A DNA stretch of 64,000 bases. Origin: Ilex aquifolium. Lineage: Eukaryota; Streptophyta; Magnoliopsida; Aquifoliales; Aquifoliaceae. This document shows, piece after piece, positions 11,110 to 22,139 of this stretch. Within the stretch, counting starts at the first letter, position 1. Every line of letters starts with the position of its first letter. Both the position numbers and the translations under genes were made by a program. Below the pieces are notes generated by a model. That model saw nothing but the letters and a program-made list of their open reading frames with translations. It had not been told where the DNA came from and searched no databases. The stretch is from contig OX637405.1 in NCBI GenBank assembly GCA_951799425.1, positions 30,649,135 to 30,713,134 of the forward strand, in the 5' to 3' direction.

Positions 11110-11356
11110 CACTTAACCATAGTTAGATTAAAGTGCGACAAAATTAGGTGGCTTGCAAACTAATTTAAGTCGGTGTGAAACTGTTTTAGCGGCTTTCAAT
11201 GTTTCTAATAATTACTTGGGTTGACTTTGTCTTACCCATTTAAAATTTTATTATTAATTAATGATGTTATATCATCAATAATGTATGAAAATTTATTTTT
11301 TTATACCATAGAAAAATTCAGAAAAAATGATCAAAATAGTAAAATATTCAATTGCG

Positions 11357-11405
11357 TGACGTCGAATCTCGTGATCCGTGGGTATATAGTTTATATATAT
11401 CTCTT
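11357..11405 (+). promoter_or_regulatory. Probable ACX4 core promoter
   Basis: A TGACGTC (ACGT-core, bZIP-type) motif at 11357-11363 and a TATATAG TATA-like box at 11383-11389 precede the ACX4 start codon by about 90-120 bp. The position fits, but the TATA call is from sequence alone. Confidence 0.45.
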
Positions 11406-11477
11406 TGATCTATCTCTTCTGGCAATCGTTTTCTTCATAGCCCTAACCTTGTCACAGACTGGGTTCATTCCATCGCC

Positions 11478-14400
11478 ATGGCAGGTCAGTCAGCTAAAGC
11501 TCAAGGTGCGCTTCTGGCTTGTAAGAGTAGTGTTTCATTTGAATTTTTCTGTTTGTTATGCTATGTTTTGTTGTACCATTGGATTTTGTTTATTTAGTTT
11601 TGCAAATTTCATTTGGAAATTACGTTGGTTGTTATAACAGATGATATGTATAAGGAAGCGAAGAGCTCATACTTTGATTTACCAGCACTGGATGTTTCTG
11701 TTGCATTTCCCCAAGCTACATCGGCATCTATATTTCCTCCCTGCAGTAAGATTATTTGTTGAGCAATGTTATGTTTCTGTTATCAATTTACTGAACTCCT
11801 AAAATTACAGCTTCAGACTATTATCAGTTCAATGATCTATTGACTCCTGAGGAGCAGGCCATCAGAATAAAAGTGAGAGAGTGTATGGAAAAAGAAGTAG
11901 CTCCAATAATGACCAAGGTACTTTCTTATGCACCCAACTTTCTGACAGTTCTGCATCTGCTAACTGATACCGACATTAACTTTGGTGTTTCCAGTACTGG
12001 GAAAAGGCGGAATTTCCATTTGAAAACATTCCAAAGCTTGGTGCCCTGCGTATTGCTGGTGGGACGATCAAGGTAATTTACACATTCTGCTTTGGTTTTT
12101 CACTATGGCTTGATACTTATTGTAGGTTGGATGTTTAAATTTTCAGGGTTATGGGTGTCCAGGTCTCTCTATTACTGCTAGTGCTATTACTGCAGCAGAA
12201 TGTGCTAGAGTTGATGCCAGCTGCTCTACTTTCATTTTGGTGCATTCTTCTTTGGCAATGCTTACTATTGGTATTGTTTATTTTTCTCTTGCTTCTTAGT
12301 CATTGAAGGTTTGATTTTTTTTTTCCTTAAAAAAAAAAAAGATACATAGAAATGATTGATAAATGATGATTTTTCAATTACTTGTTCATCTTCCAAGAAT
12401 AGCACTCTGTGGATCAGAAACACAAAAGCAGAAATATTTACCGTCATTGGCCCAACTTAACACAGTAGCTTGTTGGGTGAGGATGTGTCACTTTTTTTGT
12501 AATCTGTAGACATTCCCTATACTGATTCTAGTCACCGCGTTAACTCATATCGTTCTTATGCATCTTAGGCTTTGACTGAGCCAGACTATGGAAGCGATGC
12601 AAGTGCTTTGAAAACCACAGCAATTAAGGTCCAGGATCTCAATCTTTTTCATATATTTTAAGTTGCGTGGTCCATCATTGGTTCTTCATTATAAGTTGAC
12701 CAAATTTAGTTTTGAAGTGTGTTCTTTCTGTGACCTGGAATGGTCAGGTCTCAGGAGGTTGGATCCTTGAAGGTCAAAAGCGCTGGATAGGAAACAGCAC
12801 TTTTGCAGATGTACTGGTTATTTTTGCTCGGAACACTTCCACAAACCAGATAAATGGGTAATTGAAACTTGTTTTATTGTTCCATTTGCATCATTATGCA
12901 TATTGGTGGATTTGCAAATTAGTGAATAACTGATAAAATCTTCATAAACTCTAAAGCTGTGCACCCAAGGAGATGCTGCTAACTGTATATGCGCAAAGTC
13001 TCTATCACCTGTTTGCCAAAGGATATACGAGACTAGGTATTGTTGCCATGTGATGGTTCAGAATTGTATGGGTTTGAGCAGTAGGATGGTCATGCTAGGA
13101 TTTGTGAGAAGATTGTTAATACGTATATAGGGGTTGTTAGTTACATCAATGACTAGCTAGAAAGTTTTTACAAGAATCTGCTGAATGATGCTGGATTTAA
13201 CCCCTTCTATTTTATTTTATTTTTCCTTTTCTGATATGTACTTTGTGATTGCGAGTTGCAACGTCCTAACATATTAAGTGACTTAACCATTTATAGGAGT
13301 CCCATAATCACATTCTTATTCTTTCTCTAGAGCATGACATGTGCCTCTGTTTCAGGTTCATAGTAAAGAAGGATGCCCCTGGATTGCAAGCTACTAAAAT
13401 AGAAAACAAAATTGGCTTGCGGATGGTTCAGAATGGAGATATTCTTTTGAAGAAAGTTTTTGTCCCTGATGAGGACAGATTACCTGGTGTCAATTCTTTT
13501 CAGGATACAAACAAGGTATGGCAGTGTGGAGCCAATATTGTAATGATAATTTTTCATCTCAGTAATGATAATTTTTCATCTCAATCACTTAAATATTATG
13601 AGTTTTTATCAAGACGTAATGTTCTCTTTGGTGAGTTTCCCTACGAGTAGTAGTGTAAATCTAATCCAACTCCTTCTGTAAACTTACCACCGTTCTCTAA
13701 CTTCACCCAATCGTTAGCTTTACTTATATTGCACAATCTAAAAGTGTATGACACGGAAAAGAAAAGGAGATTTTGGAATCTGAATCCTCCTTCCTCATTC
13801 TCATCGTGAGTGTCAGAGTGCTGATCTTTCGACATATTACGTGGTTACTTTGCCAATTCGTTGCACATTGGAGAATTAAGAGGAGTTTGTATGATAGGTG
13901 ACCAAATAAGGATAGCCATAGAGATGCCCGTGTATGTTGCAGGGACTACTCTAGTCCTTGCAAGATTGCTACGTCGACTAATGTTCTTTACAGATGCCAT
14001 TATGGCAATATCTATGTATAACTCGTATCACAGTAAGGGAGGCTTCTTACATATTTGGAGCTCTCTAATATTTTTTTTTTTTTACGCTCATTATCCATGT
14101 CTCTCTCTTTTGTCATCCTTTCTAACTGTTTCAATTCTGATGAAGATGTGAGATCTATATAATTCATTGTTTGTGAATTTATGAGACGATTCCAGATTGT
14201 CTTATATCCCTGAATCTTGTTGGCAATAAAATGGTGTACAGCATACGTGGAAAACCTTTGTTTGAGCCAATTTCGCATAAATTTTTCCTTGTGGATTTCT
14301 AGATGGCCCTTTAGGCATAAACTTCCATGGTTGACTATGGATCTTTTGGTACATGTCACGTTTTCTTCTAGAACTTGCTTCAGTGCATTTTAGCTCCCAT

Positions 14401-16395
14401 GGCTAGTAGTCTAAGTATTATAGCTGTTTGCAAGCTTAGTAGAAACTCAGGCTTATGAGCACGAAGTGATGTTCTCATTTTTGGGTGTTTGAATGGAGGG
14501 AAGGGAAGGGAAGGAGGATGTTATGAAAGAAGTGGATCTGTGCCAGGTCTCTTAGACCTTTATGGTCTGTTTCCTGAGATATTTTCAGTTATAACTGCCA
14601 TCGATCTGGTTACTTTACTTTGCTGGTTTTGTCTTTCATTTGTTCTCTCAATTTTGTGTAATATCTATGCCACTTCATCCTTTTTCTTTGTAATTTATAT
14701 ACCTCTGCTAATAAACCAGCAAAAAAAAAAAATATACTTCTGCTAATCCATTAAGTGCTATATGGAAACAGGTCCTTGCTGTTTCACGGGTCATGGTCGC
14801 CTGGCAACCAATAGGAATTTCAATGGGTGTCTATGATATGTGTCACAGGTATCATAACAAAGAAATGCTCTACTTTTGGCAAGATATTACACAGGGGAAG
14901 TTTGTTAATGATGCTGTTACTCCCCGAAACTCACATAGTAGATTTTATATGAAGTAGTGGTAAAGAATAAGGAACTAGTTGCTGATAGATTTCTAATCTG
15001 ATGCTCCACAGTGGCAATGTGTTGGCTCTACCCCTAATTTACCTTTCCATCTGAAGCAGTTAGCCCCTTAATTGCTTTGCAATTAGCAAAGCAAAATGGT
15101 CAACCATGATGTTCCTTCGAGCTAAGCTCACTTATTGATTGCTTTTCTTGTGCTCAGCCTTCATTCTCCGCCAAAACTCACTTTTTGTTGCTAGTTGTGA
15201 GATGTTCATATTCAAGTATCAGACTTCTTTATAATCTATTTTTCTTTTTGTTTGTACTGCTTTATGTGTTGGAAAGTGAGAGGTGTTTGAGATTTAGAAT
15301 GAGTGGTTTCACATCCTTAACTACCGTTTTACTTAAAAAGAATCAAATGGTCTTAGTTTTCTAATCTCCGGTCTTCAGTCTCCAAAATAAGTACAACCAT
15401 GATAGTGGCATAAGAATAAGCATAGGGACAGAAGTCCACTATTGCTTTCATTCTGGAAATCATAGTTGCTTGTAGAAGTAAGAAGGTAGGATAGGCTAAT
15501 CCATTATTTAATATCAGCAGAGAAACAGATTTTTAGGTTAACATTCCCTAAAATATGAGCTAATCTATTCATTTGATGTGCTTTTATCTTCATGAAATCG
15601 AAAGGTACTTGAAAGAGAGGAAGCAGTTCGGAGCTCCATTGGCAACTTTCCAAATAAACCAACAGAAACTAGTTCAAATGTTGGGTAATGTCCAAGCAAT
15701 GATTCTTGTTGGTTGGCGCCTTTGCAAGTTGTATAAGAAGGGTAAAATGACCATTGGTCATGCTAGCTTGGGCAAGGTAACTATTTTTTAGTGAACATAT
15801 GGTGTCAAACATTTAGTGATTCTGCTTCAGTGATGAATAATCTTGTTTATATTCAGTCATGGATTACCTTGAGGGCCAGGGAGACTGTTTCTCTTGGACG
15901 TGAGTTGCTTGGTGGCAATGGAATTTTGGCAGACTTTCTAGTCGCAAAGGTTTGTAGGAAAATCTCAATTTTAAAGTTTTTTCTACACCTTGGCCAACAG
16001 GATGATTTGTTTTTGATTTAAGCAGGGTAAATGATAATGCTGTTTCTTAGTCACTAGACTATAGGTTAAGCCTTGTCCCATCGTAAACAGTTATAGCTAA
16101 ACATTGAGGGACTATCTCTTGTCTTTGATACATAGACATGGTGATGTAGAACGAGTGGCGGAAATTTTGGTGTTATTTCTACCCGCTTCCCTGCATCTGT
16201 ATGTTTAACTGTTCATCTTTAAGCTGCCCTTTTGTAATGTGTCAAGAAAAATTTATTGTGCAGGCATTCTGCGATTTGGAACCAATTTACACGTACGAAG
16301 GCACCTATGACATCAACACATTGGTTACTGGAAGGGAGATTACTGGTGTCGCTAGTTTCAAGCCGGCTGCATCGGCGCAACGGAGCCGCATGTAA
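11478..16395 (+). CDS. ACX4: Peroxisomal short-chain acyl-CoA oxidase (ACX4), complete, 13 exons
   Basis: Exons: 11478-11505, 11641-11745, 11811-11917, 11995-12072, 12147-12270, 12403-12476, 12569-12628, 12748-12857, 13356-13515, 14772-14848, 15605-15776, 15857-15949, 16264-16395. They sum to 1320 nt, a 439-aa protein, close to the 436 aa of Arabidopsis ACX4. The enzyme oxidises short-chain acyl-CoA to trans-2-enoyl-CoA in peroxisomal beta-oxidation and passes electrons from FAD to oxygen. It belongs structurally to the acyl-CoA dehydrogenase fold. Visible motifs: [13 protein letters not shown] near the N-terminus, [11 protein letters not shown] at ~173-183 (FAD/substrate-binding region), [23 protein letters not shown], and [10 protein letters not shown], where Glu408 is the expected catalytic base. 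The protein ends in Ser-Arg-Met, a plant PTS1-type signal (Arabidopsis has Ser-Arg-Leu). All introns have GT..AG borders. Nothing is broken, so I regard it as functional. Confidence 0.97.
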
Positions 16396-16516
16396 TGCTG
16401 TTAACTCAATTTCTTTGGGCTACTTGGGAGCTTTTTTGTTGTGAATTTTGCCCCATATTAGTTGGGATATGGCTGATATGTTACAGTTGTTGAATCAATA
16501 ATCATGCTGAATCTAG

Positions 16517-16522
16517 AATAAA
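16517..16522 (+). terminator. Likely polyadenylation signal of ACX4
   Basis: A canonical AATAAA stands 122 bp after the ACX4 stop codon, within the usual range for a plant near-upstream element. Confidence 0.5.
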
Positions 16523-16742
16523 TGATCGACAAAAATAGAAGTGTTGTAACGCTATTTATCATCCATTAGTGATGTTATGGCACTAAGTTAAATCAACCTA
16601 CTGGACGCTTGTGGCCTCCTTCTCTTTTTGGGTTTAGAAAGTGCTAAATTGATCAAATTAGTGACCCAATCTATTTACTTGACCCACCCCTACCCTCTTA
16701 GCCCACCCCACTCCAATTTCTCCTCCTCCATATCAAATCAAC

Positions 16743-16775
<33 letters not shown>
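16743..16775. repeat. (CT)n microsatellite
   Basis: About 16 CT dinucleotides, inside unit A only; unit B lacks them. Confidence 0.9.
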
Positions 16776-16777
<2 letters not shown>

Positions 16778-17340
16778 GAGTCTTTGTTTTGTTTCTTGAC
16801 CATTGATATAAAATAATAGGCCTCAAAAGTGTTGCATCAAGTTAGATTATTGACACAATTTTCACCACTACACCACAAGAAGCAAGGCCAAGTTGGCCAA
16901 CAACAACACCACCATCTCTGAACCGACCCAAGCACTAAAGAAGGATTAAACTTCTTTGTACTGTTAGATAGCAACAACATAAAAGAAAGTACTATGCGAC
17001 CCCACTTGCTACTACCAGATGAAATTGAGCCGCCACTAAGGCGCCAACCATTAGCAGCAGATACACAAGGACAAACTGCACCGCTTTGGCCTTACATGCC
17101 TATTTCATCCTACAGGCTGTGGAAGACGGTGACCGATTCGAAGACTTGCGTGCTTGTCATCATTCAACATAAAAACCAATAGAACAAAAGTTTTAGATTT
17201 AGACATCAGACATGACCTCAATATGAGTAAAATTGATTCAGAATAAAAATCTAATAAAAAACGACACGAATAGTATAAGCTTAGAACGTCCTTTTCCCAA
17301 CTGAATTAAACCGCAGTAGGCCTCAAATCAAATCCTTTGG

Positions 17341-17800
17341 CGGCTGTTTGGTTGATTTTTTGGGAGGAGTTTGGATTGGTTTGTCCAAACCCTTCCAAAC
17401 CTAAAGATGAGATTCAAAGACGAGATTCAATATTCAATGTCGTTCATACCCATGTTTGGTATGCGCACAGATATATGATTATTATGATAATATATTTGTA
17501 TATAAATGATAATTGTACCCTTTAACCAATTTAATTCAAACTCATGTTTGTTTACGTATATGGGATATAAGGGAGTATAAATGTCATTTGCTAGCTTAAA
17601 CCCATTAACCCACATATGAAACCTACTCCCGGTGTGTTTCATGAAACCCATGAACTTGGGTTTAATTCTCTAGCCTAATGCGGGCTAGGTTTCAAACCCT
17701 GAACTAACTATACATTTACCAAATATGGGGTTGTTGGGTTTTATTCTCCAACTCATGTTCCAACCCCCCCTTCCCAAAACTCACATACCAAACAGGCCCT
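17341..17800. mobile_element. MITE inserted in unit A, absent from unit B
   Basis: The ends are inverted (left CGGCTGTTTGG, right reverse-complemented GGGCCTGTTTGG). In unit B the host sequence AATCCTTT is directly followed by AGTATCATTCGATG (around 32750-32770). In unit A the equivalent join is interrupted by these ~460 bp. TTGG stands on both sides and may be the target duplication. The empty site shows that it inserted after the segmental duplication. It is non-coding. Confidence 0.75.
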
Positions 17801-18087
17801 TGGAGTGTCATTCGATTACATTTACGGCACCAATTTGTTTGGTCTATTAATTAGTGACGATTGTCTAAAACTCCATGCAACATACAAGTCGATTTATTCT
17901 TATATTGATTAAAAATAAAGTTTATATAACGTGACAACTTACATTACATAACATTAAACGATAAAAAAAAAATAGACGAAAAGCATCGGTATTATATTAT
18001 CATAGGGGCTCAATACAATAAACTCCATTCAAAATCTAATTGTTGGAGTTTCTGAATTTTCAAACTTAGTGTGACATACACCACCAT

Positions 18088-18470
18088 TCAAAACTCACCA
18101 CCTCCATTGTTTGCCCTTGCTCGGCCTCTCTCTTCATTCCTAGCATCCGAATCCTAAGCTGAAGCTGAGTTGCGGTAGCCAAGAACTTCACATTTTGGAT
18201 TGGATTTAGTATTTTCACCACGCTCTCTGCCACCGTCGTCCTCAACATATCCGCTGTATGAAGCACCGCCTCCATCGCCATCCTCAACATCTCAATCACC
18301 GAGTCCACCTCCTGAACCTCCCCATTCATGAGTTTTTGCCCACCGGCGGAGCTGCGACGCTCTCCTGAATCTTAGCCAACTTTTTCATCAGGGTTTTCTC
18401 TTCCATTTTAATCACAGCCTTCAATAGCTCCATTTTCCGAATCTGATCCTCCGACAAGTCATCCACCGAG
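18088..18470 (-). pseudogene. DOG1-like pseudogene, 3' part (unit A)
   Basis: This stretch is about 90 percent identical by eye to the C-terminal half of the intact gene at 33077-33781, including the GEVQEVDSVIEMLRMAMEAV block. It has a one-base loss near the C-terminus (CCCTTGC against CCCTTTGC), which shifts the frame, and a deletion of about 27 bp at the segment encoding GLARLAGRK. The Copia insertion cuts it at 18470. The remainder lies about 10.7 kb away at 29149-29717. It is non-functional. Confidence 0.9.
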
Positions 18471-18930
18471 TATTGTTTGTGGTATTCCAAATATAGTAAA
18501 ATCACTTCTTAAAATTTCTGATTTGAAACATGTAAAGTATAACAAAACAGTAACAATCAAGTGCGAAACAGTTACACAGAAAATTGAAACAGTTACCGAA
18601 GAATTAATGAAACAGTTACAGTAGTTTTACTGAAACAGTTACACGTAACTGTTTGTCAAACTAATATAAATACTAACCCGGTTGCAGAACAGGAACTATT
18701 ATTGAACTTGATGTAGATCAAGACTAGTGTTTGACACTATGTCCTTAAGACAAATTTCGCCCCCACACACGGTGCTTATGGAATATCAAGCGTCTGCTTC
18801 TCAGGATACAATAATCTTTACACGAGTAGAAGTAGCACTCCAATCTCGGATATAGAAAATTAATTTCGGTTCAAAAATTCTTGCCCAATTAATTAAACGA
18901 ATTTTCTCAAAAAAGATAGGGTTTGGTCTA
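18471..18930 (-). repeat. Left (3') Copia LTR, truncated and internally deleted
   Basis: It matches 27955-28719 from TTTGTRGTATTCC through AGATAGGGYTTGGTCTA but is 460 bp against 765 bp. About 300 bp are missing after the GCACTCMAATCT block. It ends exactly where the Gypsy LTR begins. Confidence 0.85.
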
Positions 18931-20031
18931 TGATTAAGGTCTAATATTTACATTAATTATTGGAAAAGATTAATTATTTGGCTATGAAAGTTTGATAAAG
19001 ATGATAATTTATTTAAGAATTAATGCTATGCTAATAAAAGATGAGTTGTGTTTATTTTGCAGGATAAAGACTATAAATTGTAGGAAAATAAGTTAAGTTA
19101 AGAGCATAGCTGATGAAGAAGCACACTGGAAGACGCATTCGGACGGTTGAAGGATACGCGTCTAGACGAGAGAGGCAGAGAGGTGAAAGCTGAACGAGGA
19201 GTATACTGGAAGTCGCGTCCGGACGGTAAAGAGACACGCGTCCGGACACGTGTCATCAATCTGCCAACATCATAACAGAATCCTAGTGCACTTCAATGTT
19301 CTCCTCACTAATCTTATAAATAGGAGTTGAAGACCGTGTAAAAAGATCTATCTTTTGCTGAGAGTCCTTTTGTATTTTATTTTTGGTTTTAGTTTATGAT
19401 GTCTGGCTAGAAGGTTAAGTTAGGACTAGGGAGGACCTCTTAATGAAGTACGGTAATATTATTGATTTTTGAGCTTTAATGTTATGTGATGTTGTGTTAA
19501 TTCAACTTTTGATTTCTTAGCAAAGTTTTTGCTCTGTAAAAATCCTTGAGTCATTGTGTCATGTACATTGATTGCTTGAATTTCCCTGCGAGTCAAATAA
19601 CTGGTTATTCCACGCTTGAGTTGATTATCATTATTTCACTTATTAATGTAATTGGATGATTATTCAGGCTTCTGAATAATCCTTTGATTATAAATAAATA
19701 TATTCTTGTGGTGTCATTGTTAAATTTGATGACTTAAATCAACCGACATCTGATTCTTATCTAGGGTTCAAAATTAAGTCTTTAATCATTATTGTACGGA
19801 TTTGAGAGAGAGTTCCTGATGCTCTAGTATTTTTTTTGTTATACTGTTTTAATTACTTCAATCAATTTTCTCAACTCAACAATTTCTTAAACAAATCATT
19901 TTTACAAGTTTGTTATAGTATTTGTGTGATTTCTGTGTTTCCCAATTCCTTAAGGGTTCGACCTCGGTCTTCCGAGAAATATATTACTTCGCTCAACCTG
20001 TGTTTGGGTTTACATTATTAAAGTTGAAGCA
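18931..20031 (+). repeat. 5' LTR of the Gypsy element
   Basis: It starts TGATTAAGG and ends GTTGAAGCA just before the primer-binding site (about 1101 bp). Contents include short direct repeats with CGCGTCYRGACG cores (19130-19250) and a TATAAATAGG-type TATA region near 19315. The start and end are fixed by TG..CA and the primer site, not by a second LTR, which is absent. Confidence 0.75.
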
Positions 20032-20037
20032 AGTTTT

Positions 20038-20054
20038 TGGCATCGTTGCCGGGG
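20038..20054 (+). other. Gypsy primer-binding site (tRNA-Asp type)
   Basis: TGGCATCGTTGCCGGGG matches the common Athila/Gypsy site TGGCGCCGTTGCCGGGG, complementary to the 3' end of plant tRNA-Asp, with two mismatches. Confidence 0.75.
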
Positions 20055-20232
20055 AGTTGCAGACAAGGAGCCGCCATCACAACAGTTGAGGTTTTCGGTA
20101 TTTGCGATTCGTCGGAGATACGATAACTTCGCTCCAATTTTTATTTATTTCATTCAATTTATTGCAATTTAATTTCTTTTTGTTATTTAATTTAGATTTC
20201 TGTTTTATTTATTTAGTTCGTTTATTTGTTTT

Positions 20233-21785
20233 ATGAGCTCTTGGCATCGTGACTTGAATGGTCATTTGATAAGAGAAAATTTAGATACTCTGTTCGGAAA
20301 ATTGTTTGATTCATCTGATTCAAGTCATAATTCTCATACAATGGTTGATGATCCTAATAATAATAGGCAAAATAATTTTCCTGAACATGAGGATTATGTT
20401 GATAGGGTAAGTAATCATAATGAGAATGATGTTGAAAATTTGAATGCTAATCATGGTCGGACTTTGCGTGATTATCTACAACCTGCACGTCACACCGCAT
20501 CCTCATGCATCATTTTTCCATTAAATGCCACAAATTTTGTTTTTAAACCTGGCATGATTGCATTACTTCCAAAATTTTATGGCATGGAACCAAAAAACTC
20601 GTACTTGCACATTAAAGACTTTGAGGAGGTATGTGCCACATTCCATTATCAAACCATGTCTGTGAATACAATCAGGTTGAAACTCTTTCTTTTTTCACTA
20701 AAAGAAAATTTTAAAACTTAGTTGCATTCACTTAGATCTAGGTCCATAGGCACATGGCCAGAGATGCAAAAAAAATTTGAAATTTTTTTTTCTCACACAT
20801 CGTACAAACTCTTTCAAAAGACAAATCATGAATTTTTCTCAAAAAAAGTGTGAAAATTTTTATTAAAGTTGGGATAAATTTAAAGATCTCCTTGCATCTT
20901 GTCCACATCACGGTTATGAGAGCTGGTGTGTGATAAGTTTCTTTTATGAGGGTTTGAGCCCGCAAATGCATCAGTTTGTAGAAATGATGTGTAATTGTGA
21001 CTTTATGCATAAGGAACCATACGAGGTTTTTGACTATTTAGATCAGTTAGCCGAGAATGCACAATCTTGGGATACTTCTTCTCAAGATCCTCCTAGAAAT
21101 AAGACCATACAACCGTCATCAAGTGGAGGTAAGTACCAGTTGAGGGAAGAAGATGACCTAGGGGCTAGAATTGTCACCTTAGCTAGAAGAGTTGAGGTCA
21201 TGAAATTCAAAAGGGTTAATGAAATTAACACAGTACCTGTTGAAAAAAATTGTAGTATTTGTGAGATCCCTGGACACCCCCATGAAGGAGTGTCTAACAC
21301 TACTTGTTTTAAAAGAAATCCTGCATGATCAAGTAAATGCTGCAAATACTTTCTCAAAACCTTACAATAATCCTTATTCGAATACATACAATCCGGGGTG
21401 AAAAAATCATCCTAATTTTAGTTGGAAGGGTGAGAATCATGCATCACAACCACCTCAACAAAATTCTTCTAATTTTGTGCCCTACGTTCCACCCCCAAAG
21501 AGAAATATTGAGGAAGTGTTGTCACAATTCATGCAAAGTCAGAATAATTACAGCAGACAAACTACACAAGCTATTGAAGATATTAGGAGTGCAATCACTA
21601 AATTGACTACTGAACCTTGCCATCAGAAAAAATGTAAGTTTCCAGCCCAACCTCAACTAAATCCACAGAGTCAATTTAATGTCAATGAGACATGCACTTT
21701 AGACATTATTCATGAGCAAGTAAAGTCTATCACCACACTCCGTAGTGGGAAAGAAATTGATAAAACTATTCCTACTAAAATTTAA
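20233..21785 (+). pseudogene. Gypsy gag, broken
   Basis: The first frame (20233-20721) carries TLRDYLQPARHT and FKPGMIALLPKFYGME, typical of Athila gag, and stops prematurely. Gag similarity resumes at 20930 (FYEGLSPQMHQFVEMMCN) and reaches a CSICEIPGH-type zinc knuckle near 21260. Further frames run to 21785. At least three frame breaks are visible, so no full-length gag can be made. Confidence 0.8.
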
Positions 21786-22139
21786 GATCTGAGAAAAATT
21801 CAAAACCTACAGAGAGTGGTGATAAACTTGACCAATTTGAAATCATTAAGTCTGATAAGTATGTTATACCTGCACCATTCCCACAGAGATTACTTACCTC
21901 TATCAAGCCAAACATGCATAGTGATATTTTAGAGATTTTTAGGCAAGTAAAAATCAACATTTCCTTGTTGGATGTCATTAAACAAATACCTTCTTATGCA
22001 AAATTTTTGAAAGAATTATGTACTGTTAAAAGGAAATTAAATGTGCAAAAGAAGGCATTTTTTAGCTGAGCAAGTGTCTTCCATCATATAGCATAGGACT
22101 CCACCAAAATATAAAGACCCAGATTATCCCACCATTTCT

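Larger units (their letters stand above)
16594..18470. repeat. Upstream unit (A) of a tandem segmental duplication
   Basis: Segments 16594-16674 and 17060-18470 match 30142-30222 and 32494-33484 in the same order and orientation. Shared landmarks are GTGGCCTCCT, TTTAGAAAGTGCTAAATTGA, ACACAAGGACAAACTGCACC, GACATCAGACATGACCTC and the DOG1-like gene. The middle parts differ by insertions in each unit. Unit A continues after the retrotransposon at 29149-29717. The unit was copied before the MITE at 17341 and the Copia inserted. Confidence 0.85.

Noticed and set aside
13861-14746. Small frames within ACX4 intron 9
   Set aside because: No domain, and the intron is precisely removed by the phase-consistent gene model.
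16994-17182. Short plus frame upstream of the DOG1-like pseudogene
   Set aside because: It lies in the duplicated non-coding block, which in unit B (32494 on) is not open in the same way.
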